NCBI GenBank assembly: GCA_016870395.1
Contig: VGBT01000003.1
Location: 1 to 64,000, forward strand
Direction: 5' to 3'
Length of the DNA: 64,000 nt
Source of the DNA: Actinomycetota bacterium
GTDB lineage: Bacteria > Actinomycetota > Acidimicrobiia > IMCC26256 > JAENVU01
Below are positions 41,811-49,046 of the stretch, one piece after another. The notes below the pieces were generated by a model. That model did no database searches. It had not been told where the DNA came from and worked only from the letters and a program-made list of their open reading frames with translations. Position 1 is the stretch's first letter. Every line of letters starts with the position of its first letter. Made by a program: the position numbers and the translations under genes.

Positions 41811-42449
41811 TCACGCGGTGACGATCACCGTGGTTCCTATCGGTGCCCAGTCGTAGAGGACCTTGGCGGTGAACTGCTGCTGGCGCACGCAGCCGGCGCT
41901 CAGGGGCCGGCCGAGCTGTTCGTCGCTCTGGATCGGCGCGCCGCTCGGCCGCAGCGGGATGCCGTGGAAGCCGATGTCGGTCGTGCTGCCGTAGGTGAAG
42001 CCGACGAACCACGGGAGTCGCAGACTCGGGTCCTTCTTCGAGTACCCGTTCTCGACTTTGCGGAACACCGAGTAGGTGCCGGGAGACGGGGTGTAGCGGC
42101 GGCCCGACACGAGGTACGACGTGAACGCGTACGTGTCGTCCTCCATGAGCCACACCCGCTGGCAAGAGTTGCAGTAGATGATGCGGCGGCCCGTACCGGC
42201 CTCGGGTGGTGGCGGCGGGTAGGCGGCGTTGACAGCAGGCCGCGTGGTCGTGGGTGGCAACGTCGTAGTGATGGTCGTCGCGGTGCGATGTCGACGCGCG
42301 GTGTCGGTACCTGCCGACGCGTTCTCGGGAGGTCCGAGGAGCGCGGCGATCGCAACCGCACCGCCGACGAGCGTCAGTGCCGCACCGAGCGACAGGCCGA
42401 TCCGCACCCGGCGGGCTCGACGCAAGCGGCGTTCGCGTCGACTCCCCAC
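41811..42449 (-). CDS. L,D-transpeptidase, compact form with YCNSCQ motif
   Basis: A 212-residue envelope protein with a basic N-terminus and one membrane helix (about residues 17-38), a Thr/Pro linker, then a short YkuD-type domain. Catalytic motifs are GFHGIPLRP and LSAGCVRQQQ, the latter holding the nucleophilic Cys. The linker-domain junction has RRIIYCNSCQRVWLMED, with two Cys three apart; the same motif occurs in the larger transpeptidase at 43852-45216. The two are close paralogues and share a gene (rhodanese-MoeB) between them. It is convergent with the cupredoxin gene and has a TAGCGT -10 about 45 bases upstream. Confidence 0.88.
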   Translation of the reverse strand: MGSRRERRLRRARRVRIGLSLGAALTLVGGAVAIAALLGPPENASAGTDTARRHRTATTITTTLPPTTTRPAVNAAYPPPPPEAGTGRRIIYCNSCQRVWLMEDDTYAFTSYLVSGRRYTPSPGTYSVFRKVENGYSKKDPSLRLPWFVGFTYGSTTDIGFHGIPLRPSGAPIQSDEQLGRPLSAGCVRQQQFTAKVLYDWAPIGTTVIVTA

Positions 42450-42574
42450 GAAACCACTCCCCTCGCCGCCGCCCGCACATCCCAGGGACCGAGCACGCTA
42501 TCGGCTCGCTGGCGCGGGTTGGTGAATACCCGATGTGTCCGGGCGGAAGGTCTCTCGGGAAGGGGGCACCCATA

Positions 42575-42591
42575 GCGGTCGCGAAGACCGC
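42575..42591 (-). terminator. Hairpin after the rhodanese-MoeB gene
   Basis: GCGGTC, five bases, GACCGC forms a 6-bp stem that begins three bases beyond the stop codon of the minus-strand gene. No T-run follows. Confidence 0.4.
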
Positions 42592-42593
42592 GG

Positions 42594-43778
42594 TCAGTGG
42601 CCGACGGGCTCGCCGGAGCGGAGGGTGGCGTGGGGGAGGCAGTGCTGGTCGTACTCGGCGATGACGATCTCGCCCGCGTGCTCACCGCAGGCCGGGCACT
42701 CGGGGTCGCGCCGCACCTTGAACGTGCGGAACGACTGCTCGAGCGCGTCGTACGCGAGGAGGCGACCGTTGAGCGACTCGCCGAGGTCGACCAGCAGCTT
42801 GATGGTCTCGAGCGCCTGCACCGAGCCGACGATGCCGGGCAGCACGCCGAGCACGCCGGCCTCGGCGCAGCTGGGCGCGAGCTCGGGGGGCGGCGGCTCG
42901 GGCAACAGGCAGCGGTAGCACGGCCCGTTGTAAGGCTCGAAGACCGTCACCTGGCCCTCGAAGCGGAAGATCGAGCCGTGTACGACGGGGATCTGCTTGA
43001 GCAGCGACGCGTCGTTGAGCAGGTACCGGGTGGGGAAGTTGTCGGTGCCGTCGAGGATGACGTCGTAGCCGTCGATGATGTCGAGCACGTTGTCGGCGCC
43101 GAAGCGCACGTCGTAGGTGACGACGTTGACGTCGGGGTTGAGCAGCGTGAGCGTCTTCTTCGCGCTGTCGACCTTGCGCTCGCCGACCCGGTCGATGTTG
43201 TGCAGCACCTGGCGCTGCAGGTTGGACGCGTCGACCACGTCCATGTCGACGATGCCGAGGGTGCCGACGCCGGCGGCCGCGAGGTACAGCGCGGCGGGGG
43301 AGCCCAGACCGCCCGCGCCGAGGAGCAGGACCTTCGACTCGAGGAGGCGCTGCTGGCCGGCCTCACCCACCTCGGGGAGCAGGATGTGGCGCTTGTAGCG
43401 GTGGCGCTGGTCGGTGGAGAGCACGGCCGGGGTGATCCAGGGCCGGTCCTCGTTCTTCCACTGCCCGAACCCGCCCGACATCGAGGCGACGTTGGTGTAG
43501 CCGAGCGCCGCGAGGGTCTCGACCGCGAACGCGGAGCGCACGCCGCCCGCGCAGTACACGATCAGCTCGCCGTCGCGCTGGGGGATCTTGGACTCGACCT
43601 GGCTCTCGAGGTGGCCGCGGGGGATGAAGATCGCGCCGGGGATCGTGCCGGCGTCGTGCTCGTCCTGCTCGCGCACGTCGAGGAAGGTGGCCTCGCCGAG
43701 GCGGGTCTCGGCGTCGGCCGGGGTGACCTCGGTGATGTTCGCCTTCGTGCGGGCGAGGAGCTCGCGGAAGCTGGCCAT
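42594..43778 (-). CDS. Rhodanese-MoeB/ThiF fusion with rhodanese at the N-terminus
   Basis: A 394-residue sulfur-carrier activating enzyme. Residues 15-115 form a rhodanese domain with the active Cys76 in LIVYCAGGVRSA. Residues 125-394 form the E1-like domain: RYKRHILLPEVGEAGQQRL, ATP loop LLGAGGLGSPAA, DGTDNFPTRYLLND, and zinc-binding Cys pairs in GPCYRCLLP and ECPACG. In the usual mycobacterial MoeZ/MoeBR the rhodanese domain is at the C-terminus, so the order here is reversed. It would adenylate and thiolate sulfur carriers such as MoaD, ThiS or CysO. The message has a short leader: TAGCAT lies 37 bases upstream and AGGAG near the ATG. Confidence 0.9.
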   Translation of the reverse strand: MASFRELLARTKANITEVTPADAETRLGEATFLDVREQDEHDAGTIPGAIFIPRGHLESQVESKIPQRDGELIVYCAGGVRSAFAVETLAALGYTNVASMSGGFGQWKNEDRPWITPAVLSTDQRHRYKRHILLPEVGEAGQQRLLESKVLLLGAGGLGSPAALYLAAAGVGTLGIVDMDVVDASNLQRQVLHNIDRVGERKVDSAKKTLTLLNPDVNVVTYDVRFGADNVLDIIDGYDVILDGTDNFPTRYLLNDASLLKQIPVVHGSIFRFEGQVTVFEPYNGPCYRCLLPEPPPPELAPSCAEAGVLGVLPGIVGSVQALETIKLLVDLGESLNGRLLAYDALEQSFRTFKVRRDPECPACGEHAGEIVIAEYDQHCLPHATLRSGEPVGH

Positions 43779-43851
43779 CGGTGCTCCTGGGAGGGTCCGT
43801 TCGGGAACACGTAAATGCTACCGCAGAGGTCGGATATTCCCAACCTGCGGG

Positions 43852-45216
43852 TCAGCGCGTGACGACCACCGGCGTGCCGAGCGAGCCGAAGTTCCAGGTG
43901 CGGATCGCGTCGGACTGGCTCTCGCGCACGCAGCCGCGGCTGCGGTACTGACCGAGCTCGGCGTCGCTCTGGATCGGGCTGCCGTCGGGCCGCAGCGGGA
44001 TCCCGTGGAGGCCGATGTCGGTGGTGCGCCCGTACGCGAAGCCCACGAAGTACGGCAGGCGCAGGTTGCCCGAGCCGCCCGGGTTGATGCGCCGGATGAC
44101 GCGGTAGGCCCCCGGTGGCGGCACCCCGGCGCGCCCCGAGACGGGGAACGTGTACCAGTCGCCGTTGTCCTCCACGTGCCACACAGCCTGGCAAGAGTTG
44201 CAGTACACGATGCGCCGGCCGGAGCCCGAGCCCGATGGCGGCCCGGAACCGTTGCCCGACGGCGGGTTGTCCCAGGTGTGCCAGAGGGCGCTGTCGGTGC
44301 CGCGCACGAACACGTCGATGCGCCCGGCGCGCCAGCTCGCGACCGCCGGGCCCGAGGTCGCCGCGCCGCCGACGCGCTTCCAGCCGTGCCAGCCGCCGAA
44401 GTTGGTGCCTCGGTACACCGCGCCGTCGGTGCCCACCACGAACGCGTCGAGGACCCCTAACGCCGACGACACGATGGCGGGCGGTGCGGTGAGGACGCCT
44501 CCCACCCAGGACCAGCCGGCCCAGCCCGACCGGTACGCGGCCTGGTGCATCGCGTTGTCGCTGCCGCGCACCACGACGTCGATCCGCTCGGGCGTCCACG
44601 CGGTGGCCGCGGGCGCGCCCACGAGCACGCCGCCGAGGCCCTCCCACGCTCCCCAGGTGCCCCACGCGTGGGCGTACGGTCGATGGAGGAGCTGGCTGTC
44701 GGTCGCGCTCGCCACGAACACGTCGATGCGGCCAAGCGCCCAGGAGGTCGCGCTCGGCGAAGAGCCGATCGTGCCCGGGTCGCTCAGCGACTCCCAGGCG
44801 CTCCAGCCGTTGTCGTAGTAGCGGTGGATGAGGTCGCCGGCCGCGCCTCGGGCGAAGACGTCGAGCCGCCCGGGGGCCCACGACGACACGGCGGGTGCCG
44901 ACGCGAGGACCCCGCCGAGCGACTCCCAGCCGCTCCAACCGTTGTCGTACCACTGGTGGTAAAGGCCGTTGTCGGTGCCCCGGGCGAACACGTCGATCCG
45001 GCCCTGCCCCCACGAGACGGCCGCGGGCTCGCCGACGAGGTTGCCGCCCAGCTGCTCCCAGTCACCCAGGGCCGGCGCCGCCGGTGGCACGGCGACCACC
45101 AGCGCGCCGAACACGAGCGTGAGCGCCACCAGCAGGTGGGCCGCGGCCCGACGCGTCCGATGCAGTCCCGCCCGCCCTGCGCGCCCCGCCCGCTGCGAGC
45201 TCCGCCGTCCCCGCAT
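43852..45216 (-). CDS. L,D-transpeptidase with six-repeat lectin-like propeller
   Basis: A 454-residue exported protein. After a basic N-terminus and signal helix come six repeats of about 47 residues (residues 47-330), with patterns such as SWGQGRIDVFARGTDNGLYH and YDNGWSGWESLGG. This unit matches the PLL-like, DUF346-type beta-propeller lectins that bind fucose or methylated sugars. A Gly/Ser/Pro linker leads to RRIVYCNSCQAVWHVED and then a YkuD domain with GLHGIPLRP and RSRGCVRE, the latter with the catalytic Cys. The architecture suggests a transpeptidase anchored to surface glycan. It is a paralogue of the compact enzyme at 41811-42449. Confidence 0.88.
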   Translation of the reverse strand: MRGRRSSQRAGRAGRAGLHRTRRAAAHLLVALTLVFGALVVAVPPAAPALGDWEQLGGNLVGEPAAVSWGQGRIDVFARGTDNGLYHQWYDNGWSGWESLGGVLASAPAVSSWAPGRLDVFARGAAGDLIHRYYDNGWSAWESLSDPGTIGSSPSATSWALGRIDVFVASATDSQLLHRPYAHAWGTWGAWEGLGGVLVGAPAATAWTPERIDVVVRGSDNAMHQAAYRSGWAGWSWVGGVLTAPPAIVSSALGVLDAFVVGTDGAVYRGTNFGGWHGWKRVGGAATSGPAVASWRAGRIDVFVRGTDSALWHTWDNPPSGNGSGPPSGSGSGRRIVYCNSCQAVWHVEDNGDWYTFPVSGRAGVPPPGAYRVIRRINPGGSGNLRLPYFVGFAYGRTTDIGLHGIPLRPDGSPIQSDAELGQYRSRGCVRESQSDAIRTWNFGSLGTPVVVTR

Positions 45217-45311
45217 GTCGTGTCCCCCGTTCGGCGGCCGGCTCCGCCCCGGTCGATCGAGCACGTCGAACGATAGCGCCGCGCGAACCGGGTCCCGGTC
45301 CTCGGCGGGTC

Positions 45312-46079
45312 TCAGACGCGCGCGACGAGCTCGGGGAGCAGGTCGCCGAGGGGTGCGTGGCTCACCGCGTCGGCGTGGGCGTCGAACGGGGTGTGCTGGG
45401 CGTTGGCGATCACCAGCCGCGCACCGCTCGCGAGCGCCACCTCGGGCAGCGCCGCGGCGGGGTAGACGCCGAGCGACGTGCCCAGCGCGACGAACACGTC
45501 GCAGGCGGCTGCGGCTCGCTGGGCCCGCTCGAGGTCCTCGGGCACGAGGTTCTCGCCGAAGCTGATGGTGGCCGACTTGAGCATCCCGCCGCATGCGAGG
45601 CAGGGCGGGTCCTCCTCGCCGGCGCGCACCCGCTCGAGGGTCTCGTCCATCGGCCCGCGCCAGGCGCACTGGAGGCACTTCGCCGCGTGCACGGTGCCGT
45701 GGATCTCGATGACGAGCTCGGGCGAGGTGCCGGCCGCGAGATGCAGCCCGTCGATGTTCTGGGTGACGAGGGTGTGCAGGTTGGCCTTGCGCTCCAGCTC
45801 GACGAGCGCCCGGTGGCCGGCGTTCGGTTGCGCCTGCCAGACCTCGCTGTGGAGCCGGTTCTGCCACGCCTGCTTGCGGACCGCGGGATCGGCCACGTAG
45901 TGCGAGAGCGTGGCGGTCTTCTCGGCCTCGGGGTTCTTGGTCCACACGCCGTTCGGCCCGCGGAAGTCGGGGATGCCCGACTCGGTGGAGATCCCGGCGC
46001 CGGTGAGGACCACGATCGCCTGGGCGTCGCGCAGCCAGTCCCCGATCGTGTCGAGCCCGTCGTCGCTCGCTTCGCGCAT
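45312..46079 (-). CDS. Sirtuin, NAD-dependent protein deacylase
   Basis: A 255-residue Sir2 protein. It has the NAD loop VLTGAGISTESGIPDFRGPNGVW, the central TQNIDGLHLAAG, the catalytic His in VIEIHGTVHAAKC, two zinc Cys pairs (KCLQC and CLACGG) and GTSLGVYPAAALPE. It removes acyl groups from lysines, for example on acyl-CoA synthetases and dehydrogenases; the several acyl-CoA enzymes in this window are plausible targets but that is inference. The ATG at 46079 is nine bases after TACCCT. Confidence 0.93.
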   Translation of the reverse strand: MREASDDGLDTIGDWLRDAQAIVVLTGAGISTESGIPDFRGPNGVWTKNPEAEKTATLSHYVADPAVRKQAWQNRLHSEVWQAQPNAGHRALVELERKANLHTLVTQNIDGLHLAAGTSPELVIEIHGTVHAAKCLQCAWRGPMDETLERVRAGEEDPPCLACGGMLKSATISFGENLVPEDLERAQRAAAACDVFVALGTSLGVYPAAALPEVALASGARLVIANAQHTPFDAHADAVSHAPLGDLLPELVARV

Positions 46080-46088
46080 CACCTGTCG

Positions 46089-46094
46089 AGGGTA
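46089..46094 (-). promoter_or_regulatory. -10 element for the sirtuin gene
   Basis: TACCCT on the minus strand, nine bases before the ATG at 46079, suggesting a leaderless or near-leaderless transcript. Confidence 0.4.
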
Positions 46095-46159
46095 CCGGTG
46101 GGACGGGTGACGGCGACGCGCCGGGGTGGAGGGGGCCCGACGCGTCGCCGCACCCGGAG

Positions 46160-46789
46160 CTACGCGGCCGGGTCGAACCCGGCCGCGGCGACACCGGCGC
46201 TCTCCTGCGCGACCGCGAACGCGATCCGGTGCCGCTCGGCGGCCCACTGCGCGCTGTCTCGGCAGATCGACGGGTGGAAGCCGAGGTCGTGGAGGGTCCG
46301 CTCGACGAGCTCGACGTCGTCACCCTGCTCGAGCAACGTGAAGGCGAGGCGCTTCGCGCGGCGTCGGGCGAGGGCGATCGGAGGCTCCGACAGCTGGACC
46401 TCGACCCAGGAGCGATGTTCGTGCTGGAGGGCGGCGGGGAGCCGGCGGATGTGGCGCTGGTTGACCGGAGGGACGTTGCGACGGACCGCGTACTGCCCGT
46501 CGCCGGTCGCGCAGGCCAGGTCGAACTGGGTGAGCCGGTCGAAGCTGCGCAGGAGAGGTGACGAGCTGCCGTCGCGGTAGCCGAGCCCGAGTGCCTGTGA
46601 GAGCTCCCCCACTTCGATGGTGATCCCGTCCTCGTGGCGCTGAAGGCCCGTCGCGAGGCGCCGGAGCAACAGCAGACTCGTAGGCCCGAGGGTCGGGAGC
46701 CAGAAGCGTTCCACGTACTCGGAGCGCGGATCGTGGCCGAGCGTGTCGATGATCGGATCGGGCCAGGGCTGGATCACGAGGGCAGTCAT
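46160..46789 (-). CDS. Hypothetical protein with possible winged-helix segment
   Basis: A 209-residue cytosolic protein. The stretch ITIEVGELSQALGLGYR followed by SPLLRSFDRLTQFDLA has the helix-turn-helix and wing-like spacing of a winged-helix DNA-binding domain, and NVPPVNQRHIRRLP follows it. No catalytic motif is visible. It has its own AGGAGG ribosome site five bases before the ATG, unlike the leaderless genes around it. It reads in the same direction as the LysM gene 22 bases upstream, so the two may form an operon. Family not recognised. Confidence 0.7.
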   Translation of the reverse strand: MTALVIQPWPDPIIDTLGHDPRSEYVERFWLPTLGPTSLLLLRRLATGLQRHEDGITIEVGELSQALGLGYRDGSSSPLLRSFDRLTQFDLACATGDGQYAVRRNVPPVNQRHIRRLPAALQHEHRSWVEVQLSEPPIALARRRAKRLAFTLLEQGDDVELVERTLHDLGFHPSICRDSAQWAAERHRIAFAVAQESAGVAAAGFDPAA

Positions 46790-46811
46790 CGGTGCCTCCT
46801 GTTGGGTTCGG

Positions 46812-47504
46812 TCAACGCGAGACGTCGAGCGGGGGCACCGAGAGCTCGGCGCCCACGAGGATCAGGTTCGGGTCCGCCCCGATCGCCGCACGGTTCGCGG
46901 CGTAGATGCGCCGCCACGCCGTGTCGATCGCGGAGGCGGGCGCTCCCGCGCCGAGTCGCGCTGCCGCGATCGACCAGAGGCAGTCACCCCGCTTCACCAC
47001 GTAGCGCTCTGCAGGTGCGGGCGGCGCGACGGTCCTGGCGTGCGTCGGCGGCGTCGTCGGAGGCACAAATGCGGGTGCGATCACGATCAGCGGGGGTGGA
47101 AGCTCGATCGGGACCGTGGCCGGCCCCGGCGCCGGGGGCACCGGCGCCGGGGGAGACGGGGCCGGGGGAGACGGTCCGGCTCCCGGGCTTGCGGGCGGCG
47201 CGCTGGTGGCCCTCATGGTGACTGACCCGCTGGTGCCGTGGAGCCAGTCCCGGACCGAGTCGTTTGCGGTCGCGGGGCGGGGGGCGAGCAGGGGGAGCGT
47301 GGCGAGCAGCGCCGTTGCCGCGAAGCCGAGGGGCGCGGGGACGATCCGACGGATCAGCGCGGTCGTCCTCGGTGCGCGCCGCCGGCGGCGGAGGCACTCG
47401 CCGAGGAGGGCGACGCCGAGCGCGGCGAGTGCCGCGCCGCCGACGACCGCGGCACCGAGCCCGACCATGTTCCGCAGCGGTCCTTCGAGCGGTTCCCGAA
47501 CCAT
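46812..47504 (-). CDS. Membrane-anchored LysM-domain protein
   Basis: A 230-residue protein with two membrane helices near the N-terminus (about residues 13-35 and 55-75), a long Pro/Ala-rich stalk (about 100-160) and a C-terminal LysM-like domain: RYVVKRGDCLWSIAAARLG, then WRRIYAANRAAIGADPNLILVGAEL. LysM binds peptidoglycan, so the protein probably spans from membrane to wall. It lies at the left edge of the Tad pilus locus and is divergent from it, consistent with a role in anchoring or opening the wall, which is inference. Confidence 0.82.
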   Translation of the reverse strand: MVREPLEGPLRNMVGLGAAVVGGAALAALGVALLGECLRRRRRAPRTTALIRRIVPAPLGFAATALLATLPLLAPRPATANDSVRDWLHGTSGSVTMRATSAPPASPGAGPSPPAPSPPAPVPPAPGPATVPIELPPPLIVIAPAFVPPTTPPTHARTVAPPAPAERYVVKRGDCLWSIAAARLGAGAPASAIDTAWRRIYAANRAAIGADPNLILVGAELSVPPLDVSR

Positions 47505-47549
47505 CCGTGGCTCCCGGGTGAGTGTGCAGGCACCGAAGTGGACGAAGAT

Positions 47550-47612
47550 CCAACGTAAATCGTTGGGTTTCGTTCTGATGCCTTCGTTACCATCACATAT
47601 GCCGGCGATGGT
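47550..47612. promoter_or_regulatory. AT-richer divergent region with two inverted repeats
   Basis: Between the LysM gene (minus) and the 111-residue gene (plus). CCAACG, five bases (TAAAT), CGTTGG forms a perfect 6-bp repeat at 47550-47566. ACCATC (47589-47594) and GATGGT (47607-47612) form a second, 12 bases apart. The base composition is visibly more AT-rich than the surroundings. Either repeat could be a regulator site for the pilus region. Nothing else was seen in 47505-47710. Confidence 0.35.
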
Positions 47613-47710
47613 GTCAACCCCATTGCGCTGAGATCGCCTCTCGACGGGAACGCGCGGCCACTGCTACGTTCCGTGCCCTCGCTTCCAAGGATGGAAGGGG
47701 TGGTCTAGGG

Positions 47711-48046
47711 ATGGACGACGCGTTCGACGCGTTCGACGCGATCGCCGAGGAGCTTCGACGGGAAGCCGCTTGGGAGCAGCGCGCCGAGGCGCGGGAGATC
47801 GTCGTCGCGGGTACCGCGAACCGTTGCTTCGTCGACGTGCTCGCCCGCATCCCGCGCGGCGAGGTCGTCGCGGTTGTCACGCTCGACGGCAGCGTCCTCG
47901 TCGGGCGGGTCCTGGCCCACGGTCGTGACTGGATTCGACTCGGCGAAGTCGCGGACCCCACCGGGACCTCGCGGGCGCGACTGCGGCGCGTTCACGAGGT
48001 CAGGGTCGACGCGATCGTCCGCATCGTGCGGGAGCAGGGCGCGTGA
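47711..48046 (+). CDS. Hypothetical protein with a possible small beta-barrel
   Basis: A 111-residue protein. The N-terminal 30 residues are acidic and helical (MDDAFDAFDAIAEELRREAAW), the middle, EVVAVVTLDGSVLVGRVLAHGRDWIRLG, has the strand-turn pattern of an Sm-like or similar small barrel, and the end is Arg/Val-rich. A nucleic-acid or protein docking role is possible. It is the first plus-strand gene before the Tad operon and is convergent with the small HTH gene, whose stop lies 20 bases away. Confidence 0.7.
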   Translation: MDDAFDAFDAIAEELRREAAWEQRAEAREIVVAGTANRCFVDVLARIPRGEVVAVVTLDGSVLVGRVLAHGRDWIRLGEVADPTGTSRARLRRVHEVRVDAIVRIVREQGA

Positions 48047-48065
48047 GCTCGCCGCGAGTCAAGTG

Positions 48066-48272
48066 CTACCGAGCTCGAGCTCGGGCGTCCGCCTCGAGCT
48101 CGGCCAGGTATGCCTCGAGCGCCTCGCGGCTCACGCGCCAGACGCCCTTGCGGCCGATCTTCAATGCGGGAAGCTCGCCGCTGCGCATGAGCGTGTACAC
48201 CTGCGACACGGTGACGCTGAGCACCTCCGCGACTTCGGCGGGGCGCAGGAGGGGCGGGGGCAGATCGTCCAC
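48066..48272 (-). CDS. Excisionase-family helix-turn-helix protein, 68 residues
   Basis: Small DNA-binding protein of the MerR-like excisionase group: LLRPAEVAEVLSVTVSQVYTLMRSGELPALKIGRKGVWRV is the complete domain. No integrase or phage gene is near, so it is more likely a transcription factor than a recombination factor; in actinobacteria such genes often sit beside Tad pilus operons. The GTG at 48272 is preferred because AGGAGG lies six bases before it; upstream in-frame codons have no family match. It is divergent from the cpaB-like gene, so it could control the pilus operon, which is inference. Confidence 0.85.
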   Translation of the reverse strand: MDDLPPPLLRPAEVAEVLSVTVSQVYTLMRSGELPALKIGRKGVWRVSREALEAYLAELEADARARAR

Positions 48273-48368
48273 GCTGATCCTCCTGGGTTCGTCGAACGCG
48301 GCCTCGCTGACCGCGGGTGCGTTGCACAGCGTAGCGAGCCGTGTGGTTGTCGCGGCTCGAGGTCCGTC

Positions 48369-49046
48369 GTGACGGCTCTGGCCGGGAGCATCCGGCGCAT
48401 CGGGGTCCGCCTGCCGCGGGTCGACGTTCGGCTGGTGGTCGGGATCGCCCTCATCGGTGTGTCGATCCTCGGTGGACTGCGACTCTCGAGCCGCGCGGAC
48501 GATTCGGTCGGGGTGTTCCGAGCTGCGGCGGACCTTCCGGCAGGCCATGCGCTGACCGGCGCCGACCTCGAGCCGACGCGCTTGACGGCCGAGGGCGTTG
48601 TGCTCGATCGACTGCAGCGCGCGGAATCCGGCCCCCCCGTCGGGCGCGTGCTGCGCCAGCCGCTCGCTGCGGGTGCCCTGCTCACCCGCGACGCGCTCGG
48701 TGCGACTGCTCCCGACGGGCGTGCGGTCACGGTGCCGATGAGCGCGGACCACGCGCTCGGTGGCGCGATCCGCCCGGGTGACCGCGTGGACGTGCTTGCC
48801 ACCTTCGACAAGGGAACCGAGGTGTCTCGCACGATCACCGTGGCCGCGGGCGCGCGGGTCGCTGACGTCCTGCGCGCCGAGGGCCTCTTCGGTCAGGACG
48901 AAGGTGCCCTCGGCGCCGTGACGCTCGTGGTGGCTCCGGACGAGGTGGTCGTGGTCGTGTTCGCGGCGAGAAACGGTGAGCTCGACGTGGTGGAGTCCGC
49001 AGCTCGAGGAGCCCGATCCGCCTTCGAAGCGGTGGAGCTGCCGTGA
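48369..49046 (+). CDS. CpaB/RcpC-type SAF-domain pilus assembly protein
   Basis: A 225-residue protein with one N-terminal membrane helix (VRLVVGIALIGVSILGGL), then an SAF domain: FRAAADLPAGHALTGADLEPTRLT, VGRVLRQPLAAGALLTRDAL and AVTVPMSADHALGGAIRPGDRVDVL. This matches CpaB/RcpC, the periplasmic-side component of Tad pili. It is shorter than the Gram-negative form. GTG at 48369 is the likely start, and its stop overlaps the next gene by four bases, so it heads the Tad operon that continues to 54733. Confidence 0.85.
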   Translation: MTALAGSIRRIGVRLPRVDVRLVVGIALIGVSILGGLRLSSRADDSVGVFRAAADLPAGHALTGADLEPTRLTAEGVVLDRLQRAESGPPVGRVLRQPLAAGALLTRDALGATAPDGRAVTVPMSADHALGGAIRPGDRVDVLATFDKGTEVSRTITVAAGARVADVLRAEGLFGQDEGALGAVTLVVAPDEVVVVVFAARNGELDVVESAARGARSAFEAVELP

